From the NCBI GenBank assembly GCA_018820765.1, contig JAHJNN010000001.1:1-64000 (forward strand): a stretch of DNA of 64,000 nt, read 5' to 3'. This stretch comes from Gammaproteobacteria bacterium (GTDB taxonomy: Bacteria > Pseudomonadota > Gammaproteobacteria > Burkholderiales > Thiobacillaceae). Shown here piece by piece: positions 39,756 through 49,763 of the stretch (within the stretch, counting starts at the first letter, position 1; the number at the start of each line of letters is the position of its first letter). The notes below the pieces were generated by a model. The model did not search any database, was not told the DNA's origin, and saw nothing but the letters and a program-made list of their open reading frames with translations. The position numbers and the translations under genes are program-made.

Positions 39756-41460
39756 CTCGCTGAACGTGGTGCTGTGCTGGCACATGCATCAGCCGTATTA
39801 CCGCGAAGGTCTCAAGGGCGCCTATCACCTGCCCTGGGTCTACCTGCACGGCATCAAGGACTACAGCGACATGGCCGCGCATCTGGAGCGGCATCCTGCG
39901 ATGCACGCGGTGGTGAACTTCGCCCCGGTGCTGCTGGAGCAGCTGGACGATTACGCGCAGCAGCTCGACGCGCTGCTGAAGCACGGCAAGCCCGCGCAGG
40001 ACCACATGCTGAACCTGCTGTCCGGCATCGAGCGCATCCCGTCGGACACGGCCAGCCGCCAGCGCATCATCCAGGATTGCCAGCGCTGCCACGCCCCGCG
40101 CATGATCCATCCGTATCCCGCATTTCATCGCCTGGTGCGCATGACCGCTGCCGCCGAGGCCGGCAGCACCGATCTGACGTGGCACGTGGGCTACCTGTCC
40201 GAGCAGTATTTTCTTGATCTCTTGACCTGGTATCACCTCGCCTGGCTGGGAAACTCGCTGCGTCAGCTGCCGCTGGTGAAGCGCCTGATGGCGCAGGAGC
40301 ACAGCTACTCATCCGCCGACCGCCACGAACTGCTGCACCTGATGCAGCACTGCATGGCCGGGCTGATCCCGCGCTACCGCAAGCTTGCCGAGCGCGGGCA
40401 GATCGAATTGTCGATGACGCCCTACGGCCATCCCATCGTGCCGCTGCTGAACGATTTCGCCAACCTGCGCGACGCGCTGCCCGACGTTCCCGTCCCCGAG
40501 GCGCCCGGCTATCCGGGCGGCGCGGCGCGCGCGCGCTGGCACCTGCAGCATGGCGTCGAGGTGTTCGAACGCTACTTTGGCAACAAGCCTGCGGGCGTCT
40601 GGCTGTCCGAAGGCGGGGTGAGCGAGGATGCGCTGGCCCAGCTCGACGAAATGGGGGTTGCCTGGACCGCCTCGGGCGAGGGCGTGTGGCGCAACAGCTG
40701 TGCCAAGTCGGCCTGCCCGGAGGCCGAACTCCTGAGCAAGCACGCGCTGTTCTCCCCGGCGCACATCGACGGCTTCAGGACGCGCGTGTTTTTCCGCGAC
40801 GACGGGCTGTCGGACCTGATCGGCTTCAAATACAGCGACTGGCATGCCGACGACGCGGTGGCTGACTTCGTCCAGCACCTGGAAAACATCGCCAGCTTCT
40901 TCGGCGAGGACGCCAACCAGAATGTCGTCTCGGTCATCCTCGACGGCGAAAACGCCTGGGAGTACTACCCCGACAACGGCCATCATTTTCTGGATGCGCT
41001 CTACACGGCGCTGTCCGCCCACCCCACGCTCAAGGTCAGCACCTTTGCCGAGCAGGCGGCGAACGCGCCGGCCAAACCGATGAAGCGGCTGGCAGCCGGC
41101 AGCTGGGTGTACGGCAGCTTCTCGACCTGGATCGGATCGGCCGACAAGAACCGCGGCTGGGATTATCTGGTCGCCGCCAAGCAGACCTACGACAGCGTGA
41201 TGGCGGCCGGCAAGCTGAACGCCGACCAGCAGGCGCTGGCCACCCGCCAGCTCGCCGTGTGCGAAGGTTCCGACTGGTTCTGGTGGTTCGGCGACTACAA
41301 CCCGTCGGGCAGCGTCAGCGATTTCGAGCAGCTGTATCGCACCCAGTTGCGCGAGCTGTACCGCCTGCTCGGCGTGGCGCCGCCGGCCTTGCTCGACGTG
41401 CCGCTCTCGAGCGGCGGCGGCTGGGCGGAAAACGCCGGCACCATGCGCAGGAATGCCTGA
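39745..41460 (+). CDS. GH57-family alpha-glucan-acting enzyme
   Basis: A 571-residue cytoplasmic glycoside hydrolase of family 57 (alpha-amylase, 4-alpha-glucanotransferase or related). Motifs are VLCWHMHQPYYR (family region 1), GVWLSEGGVSEDAL, where the Glu is the expected nucleophile, and FFRDDGLSDLIGFKYS, with the acid/base Asp. SDWFWWFGDYNPSG lies in the C-terminal part. It is encoded between glgC and malQ with overlaps on both sides, so it acts with the glycogen enzymes, probably on linear glucans. Exact specificity is unknown. Confidence 0.9.
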   Translation: MTANSLNVVLCWHMHQPYYREGLKGAYHLPWVYLHGIKDYSDMAAHLERHPAMHAVVNFAPVLLEQLDDYAQQLDALLKHGKPAQDHMLNLLSGIERIPSDTASRQRIIQDCQRCHAPRMIHPYPAFHRLVRMTAAAEAGSTDLTWHVGYLSEQYFLDLLTWYHLAWLGNSLRQLPLVKRLMAQEHSYSSADRHELLHLMQHCMAGLIPRYRKLAERGQIELSMTPYGHPIVPLLNDFANLRDALPDVPVPEAPGYPGGAARARWHLQHGVEVFERYFGNKPAGVWLSEGGVSEDALAQLDEMGVAWTASGEGVWRNSCAKSACPEAELLSKHALFSPAHIDGFRTRVFFRDDGLSDLIGFKYSDWHADDAVADFVQHLENIASFFGEDANQNVVSVILDGENAWEYYPDNGHHFLDALYTALSAHPTLKVSTFAEQAANAPAKPMKRLAAGSWVYGSFSTWIGSADKNRGWDYLVAAKQTYDSVMAAGKLNADQQALATRQLAVCEGSDWFWWFGDYNPSGSVSDFEQLYRTQLRELYRLLGVAPPALLDVPLSSGGGWAENAGTMRRNA

Positions 41461-42812
41461 TGAATTTCGATACCCATCGTGCCGGCCTGCTGCTGCACCC
41501 CACCTCGCTGCCGTCCGGCACCGTGTCCGATGCCGGGCGCTGGCTGGATTTCCTGCAGGCTGCGGGGTTCGGCGTGTGGCAGATGCTGCCGCTGGGAGTG
41601 CCGCTCGCCGGCCTGTCGCCCTATCAGTGCGCGTCGGCCTTCGCGGTCAATCCCAGGCTGTTTCCCACGGCGCCGGTCGACCTGCAGGGCTTCGCCGACT
41701 GGCGCAGCCGGCAGGCGCACTGGCTGGCGGACTTTGCGCGTTTCATGGTGATCAAGGCGGAGCAGGGCGGCGCTGCCTGGACCGACTGGCCGCGGGCGCT
41801 GCGCGACCGCAACGCGCAGACGCTGGCCGCGTTCGATGCGCTTCATGCCGACAAGCTGGCCGCCGTGATGGTCGAGCAGTATCGCGTGGCGGTCCACTGG
41901 CAGCGGCTGCGCGCGCAGGCGGCGGCGCGCGGCATCCAGCTGTTCGGCGACATGCCGATTTTCGTCGCCCACGACAGCGCCGACGTGTGGGCGCAGCGCG
42001 AGTTGTTCCTGCTGGATGGCACAGGCCATCCCACGGTGGTGTCCGGGGTGCCGCCGGACTACTTTTCTGAAACCGGCCAGCGCTGGGGCAATCCGCATTA
42101 CGACTGGACGGCGATGCAGGCGGACGGTTTCGCCTGGTGGCGGGCACGCCTCGCCGCGCATTTCGAGTGCTTCGATCTGGTGCGCATCGACCACTTCCGC
42201 GGCTTGGCGGCCGCCTGGGAGATTCCCGCCCGGGAAGCGACCGCCGTCCACGGCGAATGGGTCGAGGCGCCCGGGGCCGCGCTGCTGCAGTCGATCGCCA
42301 CCGAGATGGGCGAGCTGCCCTTGGTGGCCGAGGACCTTGGCATCATCACGCCGGACGTCACCGCACTGCGCCACCAGTTTGGCCTGCCGGGCATGGCTGT
42401 GTTGCAATTCGCATTCGACGACCACGCCGACAACCCACACAAACCCGAAAACGTGCAGCCCGACACCGTCTACTACACCGGCACCCATGACAACGACACC
42501 ACGCTGGGCTGGTGGCGCGCGCTGCCCGACGAGGCCCGGCCGCGGGTGATGCGGCAGCTGGGTGTCGATGACCCCGACGCGGTGCCGGATGCGATGATCG
42601 ATACGGTGCTGCAAAGCCGCGCTGCGCTGGCGATATTGCCGCTGCAGGATGTGCTGCGCCTCGGCAGCGAGGCGCGCATGAACACGCCAGGAACCGGCAA
42701 CGGCAACTGGACCTGGCGCTTCGAATGGGCGGCGTTGCCGCCCGATCTGGCCCCCCGTCTGCTAGAAAAAAATCAGAAAGCCCACCGATGCGAGCGTCAG
42801 CCCTGCCCATGA
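41460..42812 (+). CDS. malQ: 4-alpha-glucanotransferase
   Basis: Moves maltodextrin segments between chains and releases glucose (GH77). It is 450 residues. Motifs are GLLLHPTSLPSG, GVWQMLPLGVPLAGLSPYQ, LFGDMPIFVAHDSADVWA, DLVRIDHFRG (nucleophile Asp), LPLVAEDLG (acid/base Glu) and YTGTHDNDT. The ATG shares a base with the GH57 stop (TGATG), and its stop overlaps the glgB ATG. The C-terminal end is a little shorter than in many MalQ proteins but the core is complete. Confidence 0.94.
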   Translation: MNFDTHRAGLLLHPTSLPSGTVSDAGRWLDFLQAAGFGVWQMLPLGVPLAGLSPYQCASAFAVNPRLFPTAPVDLQGFADWRSRQAHWLADFARFMVIKAEQGGAAWTDWPRALRDRNAQTLAAFDALHADKLAAVMVEQYRVAVHWQRLRAQAAARGIQLFGDMPIFVAHDSADVWAQRELFLLDGTGHPTVVSGVPPDYFSETGQRWGNPHYDWTAMQADGFAWWRARLAAHFECFDLVRIDHFRGLAAAWEIPAREATAVHGEWVEAPGAALLQSIATEMGELPLVAEDLGIITPDVTALRHQFGLPGMAVLQFAFDDHADNPHKPENVQPDTVYYTGTHDNDTTLGWWRALPDEARPRVMRQLGVDDPDAVPDAMIDTVLQSRAALAILPLQDVLRLGSEARMNTPGTGNGNWTWRFEWAALPPDLAPRLLEKNQKAHRCERQPCP

Positions 42813-45016
42813 AAGCACCCTTGAAGAATTCGCCCGCTCCCGCCCTGCCTGCGATCAGCCCGCCGGTCCTGCGCGTGCAGACCGGCACCCATCACGACCC
42901 GTTCGAGGTGCTCGGCGTGCACGCCCAGCCCGACGGCAGCACCCTGATCCGCGCCTTCCTGCCGGCGGCCGAAGCGGTCGAGGTGGCCGGCGGCCGCATG
43001 GCGCGGGTGGCCGGTACCGACTGTTTCGAACGGTTGTTGCCGGCGGGCAGCCCGGTCGAGCCGCATCCGGTCATGCGCTGGCAGGACAAGGGAAAAGGCA
43101 ACTGGCACACCACGCAATGTCCCTACAGCTTCGAGGCGCAGCTGGGCGAAATGGATCTCCATCTGCTCGGCGAGGGGCGTCATTTCGAAGCCTGGAAGGT
43201 GCTCGGCGCGCGCCTGAAAACCATCGACGGCGTCGCCGGCTGCCTGTTCGCCGTGTGGGCGCCGGCCGTGCAGCGCGTCAGCGTGGTCGGCGACTTCAAC
43301 GACTGGGACGGCCGCCGTCATCCGATGCGCTGCCGCGGCACCTCCGGCATGTGGGAATTGTTCATTCCCGGCCTCGACGCCGGCCATGCCTACAAATATG
43401 AAATCCTCGGCCGCCACGGCCAGCTGGTGCGCAAGACCGACCCCTATGCGCGGCAGATGTTCCCGCGCCCAGAGACCACCAGCCGCGTGCCCGACGATTC
43501 GGTGTACGACTGGCAGGATCGCGCGTGGCTCGACGCGCGCGCGCATTTCGACTGGCAGCACCGCCCGGTCAGCATCTATGAGCTGCATCCCGGTTCCTGG
43601 CGCCGCCACGAAGACGGCAGCTTCTATACCTGGGGCGAACTCGCCGCCGAGCTGATTCCCTACGTGCAGGACCTCGGCTATACCCACATCGAACTGATGC
43701 CGGTGGGCGAGCATCCGCTCGACGCGTCGTGGGGTTACCAGGTGTCGGGCTATTACGCGCCGACCGCACGCTTCGGCTCGCCGGACGCCTTTCGCGCCTT
43801 CGTCGACGCCTGCCACCAGGCGAAACTCGGCGTGCTGCTCGACTGGGTGCCGGCGCATTTTCCCCGCGACGATTTCGCGCTGGCGCGCTTCACCGGCGAG
43901 CCGCTCTACGAGCACGCCGACCCGCGCCGTGGCGAGCACCAGGAATGGGGCACGCTGGTGTTCGACTTCGGCCGCAACGAGGTGCGCAACTTCCTGGTCG
44001 CCAATGCCCTGTACTGGCTCGACGAATTCCACATCGACGGTCTGCGGGTCGATGCCGTCGCCTCGATGCTCTACCTCGACTATTCGCGCAAGCACGGCGA
44101 GTGGGTGCCGAACCAGTATGGCGGGCGCGAGAACATCGAAGCCATCCACTTCCTGCGCGAAATGAACACCGAGGTGCACGGCCGCTTTCCCGGCGTGCTC
44201 ACCATCGCCGAGGAATCGACCGCCTGGCCGGCGGTGTCGCGCCCGGTCGAACTCGGCGGCCTGGGTTTTTCGATGAAGTGGAACATGGGCTGGATGAACG
44301 ACAGCCTTGCCTACATCGAAAAGGAACCGGTCTACCGCAAGTACCAGCACAACCAGCTGACCTTCAGCCAGATGTACGCATGGACCGAAAACTTCGTGCT
44401 GCCGCTGTCGCACGACGAAGTGGTGCACCTGAAGAAAAGCCTGCTCGACAAGATGCCGGGCGATATGTGGCAGCGCTTCGCCAACCTGCGCCTGTTCTAT
44501 GCCTGGCACTACGCGCATCCCGGCAAGAAACTGCTGTTCATGGGCGGCGAGTTCGGCCAGTGGAACGAGTGGAAGGAATCCGGTCAGCTCGACTGGGTGC
44601 TGCTCGGCTTCCCCGCGCACGACAGCGTCCGCACCCTGCTGCGCGACCTCAACCGCCTCTATCGCAACGAGGCGGCGCTCTACGAATTCGACTTCGACCC
44701 GCGCGGCTTCCGCTGGATCGATTGCCACGATGCCGACCAGTCGGTGCTGAGCTTCGTGCGCCAGGGGCAGGACGAATCGGCGCAGTTGGTGGCGCTGTTC
44801 AACTTCACCCCGGTGCCGCGAACCGCCTATCGCATCGGCGTGCCGTCGGGCGCGGCATGGTGCGAAGTGCTGAACACCGATTCGATGTATTACGGCGGCA
44901 GCAATCTCGGCAACGGCCAGCCACTGCACCCGCAGAACCTGCCGTGGATGGGTTTCGAGCAGTCTGTGGAGGTGACGCTGCCGCCGCTGGGCGCTATCTT
45001 TCTCAAACGATGTTGA
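42809..45016 (+). CDS. glgB: 1,4-alpha-glucan branching enzyme
   Basis: Creates alpha-1,6 branches in glycogen (GH13). It is 735 residues. An N-terminal N1 module and a CBM48 domain (FAVWAPAVQRVSVVGDFNDWDG) precede the GH13 barrel with DGLRVDAVASMLY (nucleophile Asp-415), TIAEES (acid/base Glu-468) and LPLSHDEVVH. I took the ATG at 42809, which overlaps the malQ stop as ATGA; ATGs or GTGs upstream lie inside malQ. Repeat c follows 7 bp after the stop. Confidence 0.95.
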   Translation: MKAPLKNSPAPALPAISPPVLRVQTGTHHDPFEVLGVHAQPDGSTLIRAFLPAAEAVEVAGGRMARVAGTDCFERLLPAGSPVEPHPVMRWQDKGKGNWHTTQCPYSFEAQLGEMDLHLLGEGRHFEAWKVLGARLKTIDGVAGCLFAVWAPAVQRVSVVGDFNDWDGRRHPMRCRGTSGMWELFIPGLDAGHAYKYEILGRHGQLVRKTDPYARQMFPRPETTSRVPDDSVYDWQDRAWLDARAHFDWQHRPVSIYELHPGSWRRHEDGSFYTWGELAAELIPYVQDLGYTHIELMPVGEHPLDASWGYQVSGYYAPTARFGSPDAFRAFVDACHQAKLGVLLDWVPAHFPRDDFALARFTGEPLYEHADPRRGEHQEWGTLVFDFGRNEVRNFLVANALYWLDEFHIDGLRVDAVASMLYLDYSRKHGEWVPNQYGGRENIEAIHFLREMNTEVHGRFPGVLTIAEESTAWPAVSRPVELGGLGFSMKWNMGWMNDSLAYIEKEPVYRKYQHNQLTFSQMYAWTENFVLPLSHDEVVHLKKSLLDKMPGDMWQRFANLRLFYAWHYAHPGKKLLFMGGEFGQWNEWKESGQLDWVLLGFPAHDSVRTLLRDLNRLYRNEAALYEFDFDPRGFRWIDCHDADQSVLSFVRQGQDESAQLVALFNFTPVPRTAYRIGVPSGAAWCEVLNTDSMYYGGSNLGNGQPLHPQNLPWMGFEQSVEVTLPPLGAIFLKRC

Positions 45017-45023
45017 AAAGGAA

Positions 45024-45155
45024 GGGGTGAGGGGTCAGGATTCAGGGGTCAGGGGAGGTGCGGCCTTGGCCGCGCCTATTCAAAGGTGCGCAGCACAAGC
45101 CCCCCTGACCCCTGACCCCTGACCCCTGACCCCTGACCCCTGACCCCTGACCCCT
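45024..45155. repeat. Intercistronic heptad palindrome, copy c, with seven tandem CCCCTGA units
   Basis: The left arm is GGGGTCA-GGATTCA-GGGGTCA, the core GTGCGGCCTTGGCCGCGC, and a spacer with AGCACAAGC like copy a. The right arm is expanded to seven direct CCCCTGA heptads (about 45102-45150) ending CCCCTAG. It fills the glgB-glgA gap. Because the unit is 7 bp, TGA stops occur in all three plus-strand frames. Confidence 0.85.
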
Positions 45156-45179
45156 AGAAAAACAATGAAACGCGGAGCA

Positions 45180-46637
45180 ATGAAAATCCTGTTTGTGGCC
45201 AGCGAGGCCTACCCGCTGGTGAAAACCGGCGGACTGGGCGACGTGGTCTACAGCCTGCCGCATGCCCTGCATGCGCGCGGCGCCGACATCCGCCTGGTGC
45301 TGCCGGGCTACCGTGCGCTGCTGCGCCAGCTCGACCACGTGCGCATCCTCGGCTGGATCGACGTGCGCGGTGCCGAGGGCATCGTCAGCGCGCGCATCCT
45401 GGAAACGCGCCATCCCGATTACGCGTTTCCGCTGTGGGTGGTCGACTGCCCGCCGTTGTTCGACCGCGCGGGCAACCCCTATGTCAATGCCAGCGGCCAG
45501 GACTGGCCGGACAATGCCGAGCGCTTCGTCGTGTTTGCGCGGGTGGCCGCGCTGCTGGCGCAGGATGTGCTGGACATCGGCTGGCAGCCGGCGGTGGTGC
45601 ACATGCACGACTGGCAGACCGGCCTCGCGGCCGCGTTCCTGGCCGACCAGCCCTTGCGCCCGAAAACCGTGTTCACCATTCACAACCTGGCCTATGGCGG
45701 CCATTTCTCGTACAGCGACTTTGTCCGCCTGCAATTGCCCAGCCACTGGTGGACGCCCGAGGGCGTGGAATTTCACGGCGGCTTTTCCATGCTGAAGGCG
45801 GGCATCGTCTACGCCGACGCCGTTACCACGGTGAGCCCCACCTATGCCGCCGAAATCTGCACCCCCGAATTCGGCTACGGGCTCGACGGCCTGCTGCTGT
45901 CCCGGCAGCACAAGCTGCACGGCATCCTCAACGGCATCGACACCATGCTCTGGAATCCGTCCACCGACCCGCATCTGCCCGCGCACTATTCGCTGAGCCG
46001 CATCCAGCCCGGCAAGCGGCGCAACAAGCAGGCCCTGCTCGAGCGCTTCCTGCCGCATGCCGACGATGCCGCGATGCAGGCGCCGCTGCTGGGGCTGGTG
46101 GGGCGGCTGGTCGAGCAGAAGGGCATCGACTGGGTGCTGGCCGCGATCCCGGTGCTGCTCGCCGAAACCGACGTGCGCCTGGTGCTGCTGGGCAGCGGCC
46201 AGGCGGTGTACGAACAGAAGCTCACGCGGCTGGCCAAACAGCACCCCGAACGGGTGTTCATCACGATCGGTTACGACGAGCCGCTGGCGCACCAGATCGA
46301 GGCCGGCGCGGATATGTTCCTGATGCCCTCGCGCTTCGAGCCGTGCGGACTCAACCAGATGTACAGCCTGCGCTATGGCACGCCCCCCATCGTGTTCAGG
46401 ACCGGGGGCCTGGCCGACACCGTGATCGACGCGAACGTGTCGGCGCTGGAGGATGCCAGCGCCACCGGCTTCGTCTTCGGCACCCCCGGCGTGGCGGCCT
46501 TCCTGGAGGCCATTCGGCGCGCGCTCGAGCTGTATCGCCAGCCTGCGCAGTGGCGGCGCCTGCAGCAGTCCGGCATGCGCCAGTCGTTCGACTGGTCGGA
46601 AAGCGCCGGCCACTACCTTGCCCTGTATTCCACCTGA
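45180..46637 (+). CDS. glgA: Glycogen synthase (ADP-glucose)
   Basis: GT5 starch/glycogen synthase, 485 residues. It elongates alpha-1,4 chains from ADP-glucose. Motifs are KTGGLGDV (Lys-15, ADP-glucose binding), [30 protein letters not shown] and [17 protein letters not shown] with the catalytic Glu, then [10 protein letters not shown]. The ATG at 45180 has GGAG 3 bp upstream; an in-frame ATG at 45165 (next to repeat c) would add MKRGA. The gene is flanked by glgB and glgP. Confidence 0.95.
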   Translation: MKILFVASEAYPLVKTGGLGDVVYSLPHALHARGADIRLVLPGYRALLRQLDHVRILGWIDVRGAEGIVSARILETRHPDYAFPLWVVDCPPLFDRAGNPYVNASGQDWPDNAERFVVFARVAALLAQDVLDIGWQPAVVHMHDWQTGLAAAFLADQPLRPKTVFTIHNLAYGGHFSYSDFVRLQLPSHWWTPEGVEFHGGFSMLKAGIVYADAVTTVSPTYAAEICTPEFGYGLDGLLLSRQHKLHGILNGIDTMLWNPSTDPHLPAHYSLSRIQPGKRRNKQALLERFLPHADDAAMQAPLLGLVGRLVEQKGIDWVLAAIPVLLAETDVRLVLLGSGQAVYEQKLTRLAKQHPERVFITIGYDEPLAHQIEAGADMFLMPSRFEPCGLNQMYSLRYGTPPIVFRTGGLADTVIDANVSALEDASATGFVFGTPGVAAFLEAIRRALELYRQPAQWRRLQQSGMRQSFDWSESAGHYLALYST

Positions 46638-46655
46638 CTTCAGCGGGGAACCATC

Positions 46656-49124
46656 ATGTCCGACGAGAACGCCACCCTCACCCTTGCCCTGGAACCCCTG
46701 CCGACCGACGGCGCGCTGCTGACGCAGGACGTCGAGCGCTACCAGTTCTACCACCTTGGCCGGATGCGGGCATGCCCGCCGATCTACACCTACCAGGCGC
46801 TGGCCTGGTCGCTGCGCGACCGCCTGATGTCGGACTGGATGAACACCTACGTGGTGCGCGACCAGCCGGGCAAGCGGCGTGGCTATTACCTGTCGCTGGA
46901 ATTCCTGATCGGACGTGCGCTGGCCAACCACGTGCTCAACCTGGGGCTGGACGAAGCGACGCGCGAAGCCCTGCACGGCTTTGGCCAGACGCTGGAAGCG
47001 GTGGTCGAACAGGAAACCGATGCCGGGCTGGGAAATGGCGGCCTTGGGCGGCTGGCCGCCTGCTTCATGGACAGCTGCGCCACCCTGGACCTGCCGGTGA
47101 TGGGCTACGGCATCCATTACGAATACGGCATGTTCCACCAGCACATCGAAAACGGCTATCAGATTGAGGACCCCGACCACTGGCTGCGCGACGGCAATCC
47201 GTGGGAGGTCGAGCGCCCCGAATACACCTGCCGCGTGCCGTTCGGCGGCCGTGTCGAGCATTTCCACGACAAGGAGGGGATACCGCGTGCACGCTGGGCG
47301 GACACCAACGATGTGCTGGCGATCCCGTTCGACATGCCGATCTCGGGCTACCGCAACCGCGCCGTCAACACCCTGCGCTTGTGGAAATCGGCGGCCACCG
47401 ACGAATTCGATCTCAATGAATTCAATGCCGGGAGCTACACCGAGGCAGTGGAGGAGAAAAACCATGCCGAGCACATTTCCATGGTGCTGTATCCCAACGA
47501 CAGCAGCGAAAACGGCAAGGAACTGCGCCTGCGCCAGCAGTATTTTCTGGCCTCGGCCAGCCTGCAGGATGCGCTGCGCCAGTGGATTGCCGCAGGCAAT
47601 ACGGACCTCAAGCATTTCGCCCAGGACAATGTGTTCCAGATGAATGACACCCACCCGACCATTGCGGTGGCCGAGTTGATGCGCCTCTTGCTCGACGAAG
47701 CGCACATGCAGTGGGACGAGGCTTGGGCGGTCACCTCGCACTGCATGGCCTACACCAACCACACGCTGCTGCCCGAAGCGCTGGAGCGCTGGCCGGTGGC
47801 GCTGTTCGAGCGCCTGCTGCCGCGCCCGCTGGAGATCATCTACGAAATCAATGCGCGCTTCCTGCGCGAAGTGTCGATGAAATGGCCGGGCGACATCGAC
47901 CGCCAGCGCCGCATGTCGATCATCGAGGAAGGCGAGGTGCGCCAGGTGCGCATGGCCTACCTCGCCATCGTCGGCAGTTTCTCGGTCAACGGCGTGGCCG
48001 TGCTGCATTCGCGTCTGCTGCAGGAAGGCCTGTTCCGCGATTTCGTCGATCTGTGGCCGGGCAAGTTCAACAACAAGACCAACGGCGTCACCCCGCGTCG
48101 CTGGGTGGCGCACGCCAACCCCGGCATGACCGCACTCATCAGCCGGCAGATCGGCGAAGACTGGATCGCCGACCTCTCGCAGCTGGAACAGCTGAAACCG
48201 CTGGCGGCCCCGGAACATGGGGCTTTCCATGCCGAATGGCGCGCGGTGAAACGCGCCAACAAGGTGCGCCTCACCGAACTGGTCGACGCCGAGTGCGGGG
48301 TCGAATTCAACCCGGACGCGCTGTTCGACGTCCAGGTCAAGCGCATCCACGAATACAAGCGGCAGCTGCTCAACGTGCTGCACGTGATCCACCTCTACAA
48401 CCGCATCAAGCACGGGCGGCTGGACGGCTGGGCGGACCGCTGCGTGCTGATCGGCGGCAAGGCCGCGCCGGGCTATGCCATGGCCAAGCGCATCATCAAG
48501 CTCATCAACAGCGTGGCCGAAGTCATCAACGACGACCCCGAGGTCAACGGCCGCCTGAAGGTGGCCTTCCTGCCCAACTACCGGGTGACCAGCATGGAAA
48601 TCATCGCGCCGGCGACCGACCTGTCGGAGCAGATCTCGACCGCGGGCAAGGAGGCCTCCGGTACCGGCAACATGAAATTCATGATGAACGGCGCCATCAC
48701 CATCGGCACCTACGACGGCGCCAACATCGAGATTCTCGACGCCGTCGGCGAGGACAACTTCTTCCTGTTCGGCCTGCGCGCCGAGGAAGTCGAGGCGTTG
48801 CGCCCGCATTACCAGCCCCGGTCCTATGTGGAAAACGATCCCGAACTGCGCGAGGTGCTCGACCTGCTCGCGTCCGGCCACTTCAACTCCTGCGAACCCG
48901 GCATCTTCGATATGATCCTGGATGCGCTGACGAGTCCGCACGACCCGTGGATGGTGCTGGCCGACTTCCGCAGCTACGTCGACGCCCAGGAGCGCGTATC
49001 GCAGGCCTGGCAGGACGAAGCCCGCTGGACCCGCATGAGTCTCCTCAACACGGCGTCGAGCGGATTCTTCTCGACCGACCGCACCATGCAGGAATACAAC
49101 GCCGATATCTGGAAGCTGAAATAA
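46656..49124 (+). CDS. glgP: Glycogen/alpha-glucan phosphorylase
   Basis: PLP-dependent GT35 enzyme that releases glucose 1-phosphate from glycogen. It is 822 residues. Motifs are YYLSLEFLIGR, NGGLGRLAACF, FNDTHP-type MNDTHPTIAV, TNGVTPRRW, KRIHEYKRQLLN and the PLP site EASGTGNMKF with Lys-674. The ATG follows GGGGAACCATC. It closes the glycogen cluster and faces a convergent small gene. Confidence 0.96.
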   Translation: MSDENATLTLALEPLPTDGALLTQDVERYQFYHLGRMRACPPIYTYQALAWSLRDRLMSDWMNTYVVRDQPGKRRGYYLSLEFLIGRALANHVLNLGLDEATREALHGFGQTLEAVVEQETDAGLGNGGLGRLAACFMDSCATLDLPVMGYGIHYEYGMFHQHIENGYQIEDPDHWLRDGNPWEVERPEYTCRVPFGGRVEHFHDKEGIPRARWADTNDVLAIPFDMPISGYRNRAVNTLRLWKSAATDEFDLNEFNAGSYTEAVEEKNHAEHISMVLYPNDSSENGKELRLRQQYFLASASLQDALRQWIAAGNTDLKHFAQDNVFQMNDTHPTIAVAELMRLLLDEAHMQWDEAWAVTSHCMAYTNHTLLPEALERWPVALFERLLPRPLEIIYEINARFLREVSMKWPGDIDRQRRMSIIEEGEVRQVRMAYLAIVGSFSVNGVAVLHSRLLQEGLFRDFVDLWPGKFNNKTNGVTPRRWVAHANPGMTALISRQIGEDWIADLSQLEQLKPLAAPEHGAFHAEWRAVKRANKVRLTELVDAECGVEFNPDALFDVQVKRIHEYKRQLLNVLHVIHLYNRIKHGRLDGWADRCVLIGGKAAPGYAMAKRIIKLINSVAEVINDDPEVNGRLKVAFLPNYRVTSMEIIAPATDLSEQISTAGKEASGTGNMKFMMNGAITIGTYDGANIEILDAVGEDNFFLFGLRAEEVEALRPHYQPRSYVENDPELREVLDLLASGHFNSCEPGIFDMILDALTSPHDPWMVLADFRSYVDAQERVSQAWQDEARWTRMSLLNTASSGFFSTDRTMQEYNADIWKLK

Positions 49125-49157
49125 GTCCGGCAGGTGCGGGGGGCTTTACCTGATTAC

Positions 49158-49463
49158 TCAGCGGAGCGCGCCCACATCGTAAAGGACCGACCCGTAAAGA
49201 TCCGCCTCACCTTTCTCGGGCCCTGCGGTTCCGACCGTGAAACCGCTCTGATCGATGTCCGGGTTGCCCGCAAGCGCACCGTGGAAAGGATCGATGCGCC
49301 TGTTTTCGACCGCGTTTGCGGTACCGACGTAGGTCGTTTTGCCGAGATCGTTCAGGATGCCGTGCTCCATGTCCGGTTGCCCGTCATAGGGGCCGGCGAA
49401 GACGGGGGATGCGGCCAGCAGGCCTGCGGCAATGATGCCGTTGATAAATTTCGTGCTGTTCAT
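49158..49463 (-). CDS. Small exported protein of unknown function
   Basis: A 101-residue protein with a signal peptide (about 1-23, cleavage after VFA) and a mature part of about 78 residues rich in Gly, Asp and Asn (NPDIDQSGFTVG, EADLYGSVLYD). It has no cysteines and no recognised domain. The ATG at 49463 follows GAGGAG. It is convergent with glgP. Function unknown. Confidence 0.65.
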   Translation of the reverse strand: MNSTKFINGIIAAGLLAASPVFAGPYDGQPDMEHGILNDLGKTTYVGTANAVENRRIDPFHGALAGNPDIDQSGFTVGTAGPEKGEADLYGSVLYDVGALR

Positions 49464-49763
49464 GACTGACTCCTCGATAAAGATTGGCCGTCGCGACGGG
49501 CGGCGGCATAGGCATCGACAAACGGGCCGTGCAGTCCGCCGAAACACGTGTGTACCGGCTGCGTTCGTCTTGCTGGTTGGTCGGCGAGGAGAATCGATAC
49601 TGACATTCTTTCCAAAAACTTTTTTTGAGGCGTGCCCCGGCGGACCGCGCCGCGGCCGCCGACTGCGTATCGTGCCTTTTTGTTGCGTGGACGACTTCTG
49701 CCTTCCGAACGCCCATGAAAAAGACCGGGTTTCCCCGGCCTTTTTGCCTCGGTCGAAGGCGCT
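49464..49763. other. Intergenic region between the small exported gene and panD
   Basis: A 300-bp stretch holding the panD terminator and the upstream region of the small exported gene. No open frame in it is convincing. No clear promoter was recognised on the minus strand. Confidence 0.5.
49718..49745 (-). terminator. panD intrinsic terminator (bidirectional shape)
   Basis: Minus strand: AAAAAGGCCGGG-GAAA-CCCGGTCTTTTT, a 7-bp GC stem with a GAAA loop and U-run, 19 bp after the panD stop. The flanking A-run makes it work in either direction. Confidence 0.85.

Noticed and set aside
45102..45155. Tandem CCCCTGA repeats as a possible CRISPR array.
   Set aside because: The units are 7 bp and have no spacers; they are part of the heptad palindrome.
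45042..48941. A 1299-codon open frame on the minus strand across glgA and glgP.
   Set aside because: It is the mirror of real genes on the plus strand, His/Asp/Val-rich as high-GC shadows are, and includes repeat c. The plus-strand proteins are clear family members.
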